In this document: piece after piece, positions 1-9,606 of the stretch
Layout of the letters: the number at the start of each line of letters is the position of its first letter
Position numbering within the stretch: position 1 is the stretch's first letter
Notes under the pieces: generated by a model
Databases searched by the model: none
Seen by the model: only the letters and a program-made list of their open reading frames with translations
Told to the model about the DNA's origin: nothing
Assembly (NCBI GenBank): GCA_018669795.1
Contig: JABHSQ010000008.1
Coordinates: forward strand, 1 to 64,000
DNA: 64,000 nucleotides
Reading direction: 5' to 3'
Source of the DNA: Flavobacteriaceae bacterium
GTDB lineage: Bacteria > Bacteroidota > Bacteroidia > Flavobacteriales > Flavobacteriaceae
Translations under genes and position numbers: made by a program

Positions 1-720
1 ATTTTTATTAATAAAATTAGGGGCTTCTGTTACATTTCTTTTTACAAAATACAATACAGAAGTGTTTAATCCACTAAAACTAAAATCTAAAGGCCCTACT
101 TTGGGTTTAGGAAAAGGAAAAGCCTTTGGATTGCCTAGTTTTGAATATTTATCGATTAACGGTCCACCAGGATAGGGTAGTCCAAGTAATTTTGCGCTTT
201 TATCGAAAGCCTCTCCTACAGCATCGTCTAAAGTTTGACCAATTATTTCCATTTCAAAATAATTAGTTACTTTAACAATTTGTGTATGACCACCACTTAT
301 TGTCAATGCTAAAAAAGGGAATGTTGGAGTTGTATGTGCTTCAGATTTTATAAAATGTGCTAAAATATGTGCCTGCATATGGTTTACATCAATTAGAGGA
401 ATCTCTAATCCCATCGCCAAAGACTTTGAAAATGAGGTGCCTACCAAAAGTGAACCCATCAATCCTGGGCCCCTTGTAAAAGCTATGGCATTTAGCTGTT
501 TTTTGTCGATATTTGCTTTTTGTAACGCAAGTTGTACGACAGGTACAATATTTTGTTGATGCGCTCTAGAGGCAAGTTCTGGAACAATACCACCGTATTC
601 TTTATGAATACTTTGTGTCGCAACAACATTAGATAATATAGTGCCGTTTTTTATAACGGCTGCAGCAGTATCATCACAGGATGATTCAATGCCTAAAATG
701 TATGTCTGTTTTGCTATCAA
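1..720 (-). CDS. tsaD: tRNA N6-adenosine threonylcarbamoyltransferase TsaD, C-terminal part outside window
   Basis: TsaD transfers the threonylcarbamoyl group to A37 of ANN-decoding tRNAs, working with TsaB and TsaE in the cytoplasm. The reading frame gives 240 residues and runs off the left edge; the family is about 340. Visible motifs are the N-terminal GIESSCDDT nucleotide-binding signature (residues 10-18), the metal-binding NHMQAH segment (His114 and His118), the SGGHT loop, and LDDAVGEAFDK. The start is TTG at 720: an in-frame TAA lies five codons upstream and no ATG fits. It diverges from the tamB-like gene, a common flavobacterial arrangement. Confidence 0.95.
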   Translation of the reverse strand, partial: MIAKQTYILGIESSCDDTAAAVIKNGTILSNVVATQSIHKEYGGIVPELASRAHQQNIVPVVQLALQKANIDKKQLNAIAFTRGPGLMGSLLVGTSFSKSLAMGLEIPLIDVNHMQAHILAHFIKSEAHTTPTFPFLALTISGGHTQIVKVTNYFEMEIIGQTLDDAVGEAFDKSAKLLGLPYPGGPLIDKYSKLGNPKAFPFPKPKVGPLDFSFSGLNTSVLYFVKRNVTEAPNFINKN

Positions 721-810
721 ATTAAGAGTGCATATTTATTTTTTGTAAAAATAAAACATTAAGACCGTATCAAAAAACTAAAAAAAATAATAAAAAGGAT
801 TCTTAGCATC

Positions 811-3800
811 TTGTTCTTGATAATAGTATTTATTATCATCACACTATCCATGCCTACTGTTCAAACTTATATTGCAAAAAAAGTTACTACAAAATTAAAT
901 GAAAACTTTGGTGCTAACATCAACATTAGTCGTTTAGGGCTTAATTGGAAGGGCGAAGTTGACATTAAAGATGTTTATATAGAAGACCATCATAGCGATA
1001 CATTAATTTATGTTAAAACACTTAACACCAATTTACTAAGTTTAAAAAATCTTGTAGAAGGTGATTTGTATTTCGGTTTTATTGAATTGAATAAAGCGAA
1101 ATTTTATATAAAAACCTACAAAGGTGAAAAAAGTGATAACGTTTCCATTTTTGCTAATAAATTTAATTCAACTAGCCCTAGTAGCGGTAATATATTTGTA
1201 TTAAAGGCAAATAATATAAAGTTTTCAGATTGTGATGTAAAAATAACTAATGAAAATTTAGAACAATCAGAAGTTTTTAATCTTAGTAACATTAATATAG
1301 AAAGTGAAATTTTCAGTATTGTAGGTCCAAATGTTAATACAGCTATAAAGCAATTATCGTTAAAATCGCAAAGAGGTCTTGATATTAAAAATCTAGCTGG
1401 AATTTTTTCTTATAGTTTAACCTCCATATCATTAAAACAATTAAAGCTTAAAACTGATGATTCTTTCATAAATGGCGCTATTATAATGAATTATAAAGAG
1501 GGAGAACTATCAAATTTTGTAAACAAAGTAGATCTTAATATTCATTTTAATGAAGCAAAAATTTCTACCAACGATTTAAATACATTTTATAATGAATTTG
1601 GTATAAATCAAGACCTGCTAATTGATGGAGATATAGAGGGCACTTTAAATAATTTGACCTTTTCAAATGGTCAAATTAAAAGTGGATTAATTAAAATTAC
1701 CGGTGATTATAATTTTATTGATTTATTAAGTAATAAAAATGATTTTGCTATTTATGCAAACAATCATTCGATTTCATTAAACTACAATTCACTTAAAGGA
1801 TTAATGCCAAAAGTATTAGGGAAGGTTTTTCCAAAAGAAATTAGCAATTTAGGCACCATTAAATTTAATGGGAGTACAACATTTACGAAAACTTATTTAA
1901 CAACATCAAGTATCTTGATAAGCGCATTAGGTTCCGCAAAAATAAATGCTACTATCCATCATTTAAACGAGGAGGAAAAAGCAGAATATAGTGGAGACAT
2001 AGACTTTGAAAATTTTGATTTAGGATCTCTTGCAAATACTAAAAGTTTAGGAAACATTACTTCAAAATTAAATATTAAAGGAGTGGGGTTCACCCAAAAA
2101 TCATTAGATGCTAAAGTTACAGGAGAAATTAACTCTTTTGTATTTGAGAATTATAATTATAAAAATATTACGCTTTCTGGAAATTTTAAACACCCATTGT
2201 TTGATGGAGAATTAAATATTGACGATCCCAATTTAAAGTTAACGTTTAATGGATTGATAGATATATCTGAAAAATTGAATCGATTCGACTTTAAAACAGA
2301 TATAGAATACGCAGAGTTAAACAAATTAAACTTAATGAAGCGTGATAGCATATCAGTTTTTGTTGGTAAAATTGACATGAATATGATAGGGAATAATTTA
2401 AATAATACCTATGGATCTATCTCTTTTAAAGAAACATTTTATCAAACTGAAAATAATGATTTTTATTTTAATGATTTCTTGATTACTTCAAAAAAAGATG
2501 GATTAAAAAGAGTTATAGATATTAATTCTCCAGATATTATGACTGGATATATTTCTGGAGAATTTTTAATTGAAGATATTCCAGATTTATTTATTAACGG
2601 TGTAGGAAGTATTTATGCAAACTTTAAACCAAAGAAAATAACTAAAAATGAATACATTAATTTTGATTTTGAAATCTATAATAAACTAATTGGAATATTT
2701 GTTCCTCAACTAGAGTTTGGGAATGATACCAGAATAAAAGGATCTGTTTATTCAAATGAATCTAAAATAAAATTTGATTTTGAGTCTCCCGAAATGATAG
2801 TTTTTAATAATTATTTAGGAAAAGTTAAATTTAAATTAGATAATTTTAATCCATTATATAACACGTATATTTCAGTAGATACTTTAGATAATGGTTTTTA
2901 TAACTTAAAAGACATTAATTTTATTAATAAAACTATAAATGATACACTTTATGTAAGTACAAATTTTTCAGGAGGTAAAAATAAAGATTATTTTAATTTA
3001 TCTTTATACTATACTATTGACAGAGAAGGAAACTCTGTAGTTGGAGTAAAAAAATCTGACATTATTTATAATGAGAACAACTGGTATTTAAATGAGCAGG
3101 ATGATAAAAATAATAAAATTGTATTTGATAATAGTTTTAAAAATATAAAATTCGATTCGATAACATTAAATCATAATGATGAATTAATACAATTTACAGG
3201 AGCTACAACTGATAGCACTTTCAAAAATTTAAAAGTTCAATTTAAAGATGTCAATATAGGTAATTTAGTTCCTAAAGTTGATAGCCTAAGACTTAAAGGA
3301 AATATTAATGGTAATTTAAGCATTCTTCAAAAAGAAGGTGTTTATTATCCTAGTTCTAATATTATTATTGACAATATTGATGTAAATGATATAGAAATGG
3401 GGGATTTTGTAATTGATATTTTAGGAAACAATGAGCTAACTCGATATGATATAAATACATCTCTTACTAATAACAATCTTAAATCTATAAATTCTATTGG
3501 TTATATTGAAGAGACTAGTGGTCAAACGAAAATACAATTAGATATAGAATTGAATGAATTTGATCTAGGAGCAGTTAGTCCTTTTGGAGGTAGTGTAATT
3601 ACAAATATAAGAGGCTTAATATCAGGAAAAGGAAAGGTTTCTGGAAAATTGAATTCTCCTGATATTTTTGGTAATTTTATCTTAAAAAATAGTGGTTTAA
3701 AGGTGCCATACCTTAATATTGATTTTAATTTAGATAGCACTACTAATCTTATTGTAACAAAAGAAAAATTAGAGATTTTTAAAACTACTATTACCGACAC

Positions 3801-5175
3801 CAAATATTTAACAAAAGGAGTTCTAAGGGGAAATGCAACACATAAAGGTTTCGGAAATTGGAAATTAGACTTAAGCGTAAATTCAGTTAATTTATTAGTA
3901 TTGGATACTCCAGCAGATGAAAACCAATCCTATTATGGAACGGCTTTTATAAATGGGACTACACATATTCATGGTCCTATAAAAGAATTAATAATAGATA
4001 TTAATGCTGCTACTGAAATGAATACGGTATTTAAAATACCATTAAGTAATACTGAAACTATTGGAGATATTTCTTTTATAAAATTTCTATCTCCTAAGGA
4101 AAAAGAAGCTAAACTTCGTGGAGAAACTATAGTAACCGACAATTTAAAAGGACTTGAATTAAATTTTGAATTGGATATTAATAAAAATGCAGAAATCGAG
4201 ATTGTTATTGATCAAAATACGAAGTCAGCTTTAAAAGGGAGAGGAGCAGGAACTTTATTAATAGAAATAAATACCTTAGGAAAATTTAATATGTGGGGTG
4301 ATTTTATAGTATATGAAGGTATTTATGATTTTAGATACGGAAAAATTATAAGAAAAGAAATTGAAGTTGAAAAAGGGGGTACTATAACTTGGGATGGTTT
4401 AGCTAGTAAAGCAAATTTAAACTTAAAAGCTATTTATAAAACTAAAGCAAATCCTTCTGCATTACTAGATGACCCAACGGTTAACAGGAAGATACCTGTT
4501 GAAGTTTTTATAGATTTAACCAATAACATTACCCGACCAAATTTATTATTTGACATTAGTTTTCCTGATGTAAGTTCTTCTGTTAGAAGTGAATTGGAAT
4601 ATAGACTTCAAACTACTGAAGAGAGAGAAAAGCAAGCTTTATTTTTATTGACAACAGGTTCTTTTATTAGTGATACAGCTGGACAAAGTGCTGTTTCTGG
4701 AACAGTTACTGATGGTGTTAATGCTATCCTTGCTCAAATATTAACAGATGACGATGCGATTATAAATTTCACACCCTATTATGATATGGGAATAGATACT
4801 CAAGAAATTGAAACTCAAGATGAATTTGGTGTGAAATTCTCTACTAAAATCACTGAACGAATTGTCGTAAATGGAAAAGTTGGTATTCCTGTTGGTAAAA
4901 TTAATGATTCAAGAGTTGCTGGTGATGTCGATGTACAATGGTTGGTAAATAAAGATGGTAGCTTGCGAATTAACTTTTTTAATCGTCAAGCAGAATTACA
5001 ATTTATTGGTGAAGATCAAACATTTGAACAGGGTATAGGTATTTCTTACAAAGTAGATTTTGATACCATTAAGGAACTTATGAATAAACTATTTGGAATA
5101 GAAATAAAATTAGAAGAGTTTATTCCAGATGATAAGAAACCAGTTAGTTTTGAGGCGGGAAGTTCAAATAATTAA
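811..5175 (+). CDS. tamB: TamB-like translocation and assembly module protein (DUF490)
   Basis: A large inner-membrane-anchored, periplasm-spanning protein of the AsmA/TamB (bridge-like lipid transfer) superfamily. In Proteobacteria TamB works with TamA in outer-membrane biogenesis and phospholipid transport. An N-terminal membrane segment is followed by about 1,100 residues of beta-rich repeats and a C-terminal DUF490 domain (about residues 1050-1430) with the typical NMWGDFIVYEGIYDFRYGKI and SDTAGQ segments. The coordinates use the TTG at 811, but the frame stays open back to codon 763 and encodes a basic stretch (KKLKKIIKRIL) expected just before a TamB membrane anchor. No ATG, GTG or TTG precedes that stretch, so the true start is uncertain. 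The stop overlaps the convergent ridA by 4 bp. Confidence 0.85.
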   Translation: MFLIIVFIIITLSMPTVQTYIAKKVTTKLNENFGANINISRLGLNWKGEVDIKDVYIEDHHSDTLIYVKTLNTNLLSLKNLVEGDLYFGFIELNKAKFYIKTYKGEKSDNVSIFANKFNSTSPSSGNIFVLKANNIKFSDCDVKITNENLEQSEVFNLSNINIESEIFSIVGPNVNTAIKQLSLKSQRGLDIKNLAGIFSYSLTSISLKQLKLKTDDSFINGAIIMNYKEGELSNFVNKVDLNIHFNEAKISTNDLNTFYNEFGINQDLLIDGDIEGTLNNLTFSNGQIKSGLIKITGDYNFIDLLSNKNDFAIYANNHSISLNYNSLKGLMPKVLGKVFPKEISNLGTIKFNGSTTFTKTYLTTSSILISALGSAKINATIHHLNEEEKAEYSGDIDFENFDLGSLANTKSLGNITSKLNIKGVGFTQKSLDAKVTGEINSFVFENYNYKNITLSGNFKHPLFDGELNIDDPNLKLTFNGLIDISEKLNRFDFKTDIEYAELNKLNLMKRDSISVFVGKIDMNMIGNNLNNTYGSISFKETFYQTENNDFYFNDFLITSKKDGLKRVIDINSPDIMTGYISGEFLIEDIPDLFINGVGSIYANFKPKKITKNEYINFDFEIYNKLIGIFVPQLEFGNDTRIKGSVYSNESKIKFDFESPEMIVFNNYLGKVKFKLDNFNPLYNTYISVDTLDNGFYNLKDINFINKTINDTLYVSTNFSGGKNKDYFNLSLYYTIDREGNSVVGVKKSDIIYNENNWYLNEQDDKNNKIVFDNSFKNIKFDSITLNHNDELIQFTGATTDSTFKNLKVQFKDVNIGNLVPKVDSLRLKGNINGNLSILQKEGVYYPSSNIIIDNIDVNDIEMGDFVIDILGNNELTRYDINTSLTNNNLKSINSIGYIEETSGQTKIQLDIELNEFDLGAVSPFGGSVITNIRGLISGKGKVSGKLNSPDIFGNFILKNSGLKVPYLNIDFNLDSTTNLIVTKEKLEIFKTTITDTKYLTKGVLRGNATHKGFGNWKLDLSVNSVNLLVLDTPADENQSYYGTAFINGTTHIHGPIKELIIDINAATEMNTVFKIPLSNTETIGDISFIKFLSPKEKEAKLRGETIVTDNLKGLELNFELDINKNAEIEIVIDQNTKSALKGRGAGTLLIEINTLGKFNMWGDFIVYEGIYDFRYGKIIRKEIEVEKGGTITWDGLASKANLNLKAIYKTKANPSALLDDPTVNRKIPVEVFIDLTNNITRPNLLFDISFPDVSSSVRSELEYRLQTTEEREKQALFLLTTGSFISDTAGQSAVSGTVTDGVNAILAQILTDDDAIINFTPYYDMGIDTQEIETQDEFGVKFSTKITERIVVNGKVGIPVGKINDSRVAGDVDVQWLVNKDGSLRINFFNRQAELQFIGEDQTFEQGIGISYKVDFDTIKELMNKLFGIEIKLEEFIPDDKKPVSFEAGSSNN

Positions 5176-5552
5176 AATAAAGCAATCATTGATATTTCTA
5201 TATTTACAGATTTTGGCAATCTAGAAACTTCAACAGTTTCTCTAGCAGGAGCAGTTTCTTCATGAAAATATGAAGCATAAATTTTATTAATTTCTAAAAA
5301 ATTATCCATATCACTTATAAAAATGCTTGATTTTATAACATTTTCAAAAGTCATACCAGCTTCTTTAAGTATAGCTTTTAAATTTTCCATTATTAACTGA
5401 GTTTCTTGCTTTATAGAACCAATCATTAATTCTCCAGTTTTTGGATCAATAGCTATTTGACCAGATGTATATAAAGTATTACCTGATAATACTGCTTGAT
5501 TATAAGGCCCGATCGGAGCTGGAGCGTCTTTAGTAAAAATAATTTTTTTCAT
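5172..5552 (-). CDS. ridA: RidA family enamine/imine deaminase
   Basis: 126 residues, the normal length for RidA (YjgF/YER057c/UK114). These cytosolic trimers hydrolyse reactive 2-aminoacrylate and related enamines made by PLP enzymes. Family landmarks are the N-terminal APAPIGPYNQAV segment, TSGQIAIDPKTGE, and the C-terminal PARETVEVSRLPK in which the Arg contacts the carboxylate of the substrate. It lies downstream of lptD on the same strand with a 33-bp gap and converges on the tamB-like gene with a 4-bp overlap. Confidence 0.93.
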   Translation of the reverse strand: MKKIIFTKDAPAPIGPYNQAVLSGNTLYTSGQIAIDPKTGELMIGSIKQETQLIMENLKAILKEAGMTFENVIKSSIFISDMDNFLEINKIYASYFHEETAPARETVEVSRLPKSVNIEISMIALF

Positions 5553-5560
5553 ATCAATTA

Positions 5561-5574
5561 CCTGTGAAAACAGG
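5561..5574. other. Short hairpin between lptD and ridA
   Basis: CCTGT-GAAA-ACAGG forms a 5-bp stem with a tetraloop in the 33-bp lptD-ridA gap. On the plus strand it is followed by a T-rich run, so it may be a weak terminator for transcription coming from tamB; on the minus strand it would sit in the leader of ridA. Function is inferred only. Confidence 0.3.
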
Positions 5575-5585
5575 ATTTTATTTAA

Positions 5586-8315
5586 TTATATTCTTTTATC
5601 TGATTCTCTACGTTTTTCATATTTAATATCACTAAGCATAGAAGATTTAATACCTATAAACATATACCAAGATGTATGAATGCTGCCAATTGGAGTCCAA
5701 TTAAAACTTAACCTCCAACTTTCTAAATCTCTTTGAAATCGAAATTGAGTTAAGGTTATTCCTTTGTTTTTAAAATCATAACCCGATGATATGCCAACCT
5801 TCCAATTTGGTGAAAATTCTATATTTGAACTCAACATAATAGATTGAGAAGATATTTCATTTTGTCTAGTAGAATTTGCATACGTAATAGTATAAGCCAT
5901 TCTTAAATCCCAGGGAATTGAAAAATTATACCAATTATAATCAGAATTTGAAATATCTTTATCGGATTCACTTAGGTCATTTATTGGATTGGAATCTCCA
6001 AACAAATCATCTGGCCGACCTCCATTTTTAAATGTATTGGTTTCAAAATCATCATCTTCACTACCTTGAAAATCTTTACTAGAAAATGTATAATTAATAC
6101 TAATATTAGCACGAGTTAATCTAAAGAGGCTTCCGCCATTATTAATATTGAATTCATCTACTCTAATATTATTGTTATTTAAAGCATAAGGGTCAAGCGC
6201 TCCATTAAAGTTAAAATCTAATTTTTTTACAATTGGAATACTTCCAGAAAAGATTAATGGATTCCAATTTAAGGAGTCTCCAGCAATATTATAAGCAGTA
6301 TTAAAATTTAAGTTATTTAATAAAATCATCTTTTTTGGTTTAACTTGGGTAGTATCCCTGTCTCGCACTTTTGCTTCTATTGTATTACTAATAGACATTC
6401 CAATACTACTTGATCTTACATTCCCGGGGGCTCCATATAATGATTGTTCAAAACGTGAATATTCTACAACTTGCTCATTTGCTGTAGGATCAACATAACT
6501 ATTATAAAATTGATCAAAGGAAGGATTAATATTATAACTTAAAGATGGTCTAAATACATGACGCAATGCTTCAATCTTTTTTCCTTTTCCAAAATTAAAC
6601 ATTCCATACAAGGTAGTTCCAAGACTAGTAGAAAAATTATAAGTACGATAACTATCAAATCCTTTTATAGTATCTTGAATAACCCCTCCTTCTCCTGCAT
6701 TATATTCTGAGTCATAATATTTTTTAATAGTATTAAACGCCCATGTCTCTTGATAGGTAGTGTTTAACGAAGAACTTATATTTTTAAATATTTTAAAATT
6801 TGTGCTAATTGGTATTGAATGTCTTGCTCCAATTTTTGCATTGTTAAACATTTTTGAAGTAAAAAATTCATCACCTGTTGTTTGAATTCTATTTTCAGCA
6901 GCTAAATTATATTGTAAATTAATATTTTCTATAATTCCCTTTTTTGAACCAATCTTGGGTTCAAATGGGAATATTCTAGATATACTAGTATTTAAATTTG
7001 GCAGTGACATATTAATTGCGTCTGTATTGGTGTTTTGAGAGTGTGTTCCGGCAAGAGAAAAATTAATTTGTGGAATTGTTTCAAATGTTTTTGAATAGGA
7101 AACTGAAGAACTTAGTGTATTTATTAAAGAACTTGCGTTGTTTGTTTGATTTATCGATTCATTATAATATTGACTACTTCCTAGATTAACAGATGCAGCA
7201 AATCGAGAACTTGGATTTGCTTTAGCATCTTGATTATGATTCCATCTAATATTATAAACAGAACCTTCATTAAAACCATCGAAGCCACGCTCCCCATTTA
7301 TTAGTTTTTCAAAGCGTAAACTTAAATTTCCTTTAAATTTATAACGCAATGCATATGAAGATTCTGCCCTTATTGCATAACTACCATTAGTGTAATAATC
7401 TCCAATAATAGTTAAATCTAAATAATCACTAATTGCAAAATAATACCCGCCATTTTGAAAGAAAAAACCACGATCTCTATTGTCTCCAAAACTTGGTATT
7501 ATAAAACCTGATGTTCTATCCTTAGTTAATGGAAAAAATGCAAAAGGCAGCCCTAATGGCAGAGGAACATTGGCTATATACATATTTGTAAATCCGGTAA
7601 CAATTTTTTTATTCGGAACTACTTTAGCTCTTCGTGTATAAAAATAATATTCAGGATTCTCAATATCCGTAGCCGTTGTAAATTTAATGTTTTTAAGAAA
7701 ATAAACTGAATCATTAACTTTTTTTGAAACTTCAGCTTTGTATTTTACTTCATCTTGTCCAGATCTAGAATTATAAATTAATGCTTTTTTTGTATTCATA
7801 TTAAATCGGATAGAATCTGGAATTACTTCATTTTGTGCTTGAGTAAATACTGGTAATTGTGAATAAACACCAGCACTATCGATTCCTTTAGCATAAATTT
7901 CATTTTTATTATAATCTAAAACAATATACCCACCTTCAATACGCATATCTTCATACGTTATATATGCTTCATTATACATATAAACCTTGTTTTCCAGCTT
8001 GTCTATATAGACATAATCTTCACCAAAATAATTAATAACTCCTGTAAGTATTTCTCCTTTAGATCTAATAGTATCAGGCTTAACAGTATCTAATATTGCT
8101 TCATTAAATTCAGAAAGAATTAAATTTTGATTGATACTAATAGTATCTTCTACTTCTATTATAGGGATTATAGTTTTGTTTTTAGTAGGAGTTTCTTGAG
8201 AATACAAAAAAGTGTTGCATAAAAGCAGCAGTGAAAATGTTGCTAATAAAAAATGCTTAAAAGTTTGCAATGCTACGATACCTTTTTTTTGTAAATTTGG
8301 CTTTGTATTGTACAT
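5586..8315 (-). CDS. lptD: Bacteroidota-type LPS assembly protein LptD
   Basis: 909 residues. LptD is the outer-membrane beta-barrel that inserts lipopolysaccharide into the outer leaflet. A hydrophobic signal segment (about residues 17-38, ending near LYSQE) is followed by an OstA/LptA-like periplasmic domain (about 75-230) and a long C-terminal barrel rich in alternating aromatic and polar strands. The segment FPLTKDRTSGFIIPSFGDNR at the start of the barrel region is characteristic of the Bacteroidota family. The start is ATG 8315, giving a rather long n-region; an internal start nearer the hydrophobic segment is possible. A TAttTTTG box lies at 8339-8346. Confidence 0.88.
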   Translation of the reverse strand: MYNTKPNLQKKGIVALQTFKHFLLATFSLLLLCNTFLYSQETPTKNKTIIPIIEVEDTISINQNLILSEFNEAILDTVKPDTIRSKGEILTGVINYFGEDYVYIDKLENKVYMYNEAYITYEDMRIEGGYIVLDYNKNEIYAKGIDSAGVYSQLPVFTQAQNEVIPDSIRFNMNTKKALIYNSRSGQDEVKYKAEVSKKVNDSVYFLKNIKFTTATDIENPEYYFYTRRAKVVPNKKIVTGFTNMYIANVPLPLGLPFAFFPLTKDRTSGFIIPSFGDNRDRGFFFQNGGYYFAISDYLDLTIIGDYYTNGSYAIRAESSYALRYKFKGNLSLRFEKLINGERGFDGFNEGSVYNIRWNHNQDAKANPSSRFAASVNLGSSQYYNESINQTNNASSLINTLSSSVSYSKTFETIPQINFSLAGTHSQNTNTDAINMSLPNLNTSISRIFPFEPKIGSKKGIIENINLQYNLAAENRIQTTGDEFFTSKMFNNAKIGARHSIPISTNFKIFKNISSSLNTTYQETWAFNTIKKYYDSEYNAGEGGVIQDTIKGFDSYRTYNFSTSLGTTLYGMFNFGKGKKIEALRHVFRPSLSYNINPSFDQFYNSYVDPTANEQVVEYSRFEQSLYGAPGNVRSSSIGMSISNTIEAKVRDRDTTQVKPKKMILLNNLNFNTAYNIAGDSLNWNPLIFSGSIPIVKKLDFNFNGALDPYALNNNNIRVDEFNINNGGSLFRLTRANISINYTFSSKDFQGSEDDDFETNTFKNGGRPDDLFGDSNPINDLSESDKDISNSDYNWYNFSIPWDLRMAYTITYANSTRQNEISSQSIMLSSNIEFSPNWKVGISSGYDFKNKGITLTQFRFQRDLESWRLSFNWTPIGSIHTSWYMFIGIKSSMLSDIKYEKRRESDKRI

Positions 8316-8338
8316 CTAGTTTCTTAGAGTTACAACCT

Positions 8339-8346
8339 CAAAAATA
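8339..8346 (-). promoter_or_regulatory. Bacteroidota-type -7 box upstream of lptD
   Basis: On the minus strand the sequence reads TATTTTTG, matching the Bacteroidota TAnnTTTG -7 consensus, 23 bp before the lptD ATG. No good TTTG -33 box is seen at the usual distance, so this is a weak call. Confidence 0.3.
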
Positions 8347-8434
8347 AGCATATTTTTTATGTGATTTTTTTTAAAAGGAAATTTTTAACAATACTACTAT
8401 AATCAATACGTTAAGAATAAATAACAAATGGGAA

Positions 8435-9553
8435 ATGCTCATGAAAAACAAATTATTTTATTTTATTTTACTAATAGCAGTCATTCTTACTTCATATTCG
8501 TTTAATATTATTACAAATAATACAGAAAAGCCATTCATTGTAGTTTTAGATGCGGGACACGGAGGAAATGATCCTGGTAATATAGGAAATGGCTATAAAG
8601 AGAAAAATATTGTTTTAAATATTGTTCTTGAAGTTGGAAAAATTTTAGAAGCAGAATCTAATTTTAAAGTAATTTATACTCGCAAAACAGATGTGTTTAT
8701 TAAATTACACGAAAGAGCACCTATTGCAAATAAAGCAGATGCAGACTTATTTGTTTCTGTTCATTGTGATGCTTTTACAAATAATGCCTATGGCGCTGGT
8801 ACTTTTGTTTTAGGCTTACATCGAACTCAAGCAAATTTTGAAGTTGCAAAAAGAGAAAATGAAGTGATATTTTTAGAGGATGATTATAAAGAAAATTATG
8901 AAGGATTTGACCCAAATTCCCCTGAATCATTGATAGGTATGACTTTAATGCAAGAAGAATATTTAGATCAAAGCATATTATTAGCATCATTAATACAAGA
9001 TAATTTCACTAATAATTTAAAGAGAAAAGACCGAAGCGTTAAACAAGCTGGCTTCATGGTACTTTATAAAAGTTATATGCCTAGTATTTTAGTTGAAACA
9101 GGTTTTTTAACCAATAAAAAAGAGGGTGCCTATCTAAATTCTTTAAAAGGTCAAAAAGAAATGGCTAAAGAAATTGCAAAAGGAATAATAACTTATAAAA
9201 ATAGTTTATCATTAGAGACTGGAGATATTAACAAACGAGATATTATACATAAAAAAAATATTGAAACTGTTAAAGATAATAAATTTGAAGGCTACACCTT
9301 TAAAGTACAACTTGCAGCCTCTAGCAAGAAATTAAGCTTGAAGTCATATAACTTTAAAGGATTGATGGGTGTTTCAAGAGAAGAGGAGGATAAGTTATTT
9401 AAATATTATTATGGAAAAACATCAGATTATAATAAAATACAGCTTATGAAAAAAATTGCGGAGGAAAAAGGACATAATTCCTGTTATATAGTGGTTTTCA
9501 AAGAAGGTAAAAAATTAAAACTTTCTGATGTTTTAAATATTTTAGACAAATAA
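8435..9553 (+). CDS. N-acetylmuramoyl-L-alanine amidase (Amidase_3, AmiC-like)
   Basis: 372 residues. A zinc hydrolase that cleaves the bond between MurNAc and the stem peptide, normally in cell separation. A signal or anchor segment (residues 7-25) is followed by the catalytic domain: LDAGHGG with zinc ligand His42, KEKNIVLN with Glu56, SVHCDA with His110, and catalytic Glu221 in LVETGFLTN. An insertion of about 45 residues after residue 120 is usual in Bacteroidota members. The C-terminal region (about 285-372) resembles a SPOR-type peptidoglycan-binding domain (YTFKVQLAAS). The start could be ATG 8435 or 8441. Divergent from lptD, upstream of the MlaD gene. Confidence 0.92.
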   Translation: MLMKNKLFYFILLIAVILTSYSFNIITNNTEKPFIVVLDAGHGGNDPGNIGNGYKEKNIVLNIVLEVGKILEAESNFKVIYTRKTDVFIKLHERAPIANKADADLFVSVHCDAFTNNAYGAGTFVLGLHRTQANFEVAKRENEVIFLEDDYKENYEGFDPNSPESLIGMTLMQEEYLDQSILLASLIQDNFTNNLKRKDRSVKQAGFMVLYKSYMPSILVETGFLTNKKEGAYLNSLKGQKEMAKEIAKGIITYKNSLSLETGDINKRDIIHKKNIETVKDNKFEGYTFKVQLAASSKKLSLKSYNFKGLMGVSREEEDKLFKYYYGKTSDYNKIQLMKKIAEEKGHNSCYIVVFKEGKKLKLSDVLNILDK

Positions 9554-9606
9554 TCCTAATTCATCAATTTATTTATAAATTTGTTTTTAATCAAAAACAC
9601 AAATCA

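Noticed and set aside
3522-3803. Minus-strand frame inside the tamB-like gene
   Set aside because: Opposite-strand shadow of a well supported coding region, with no family similarity.
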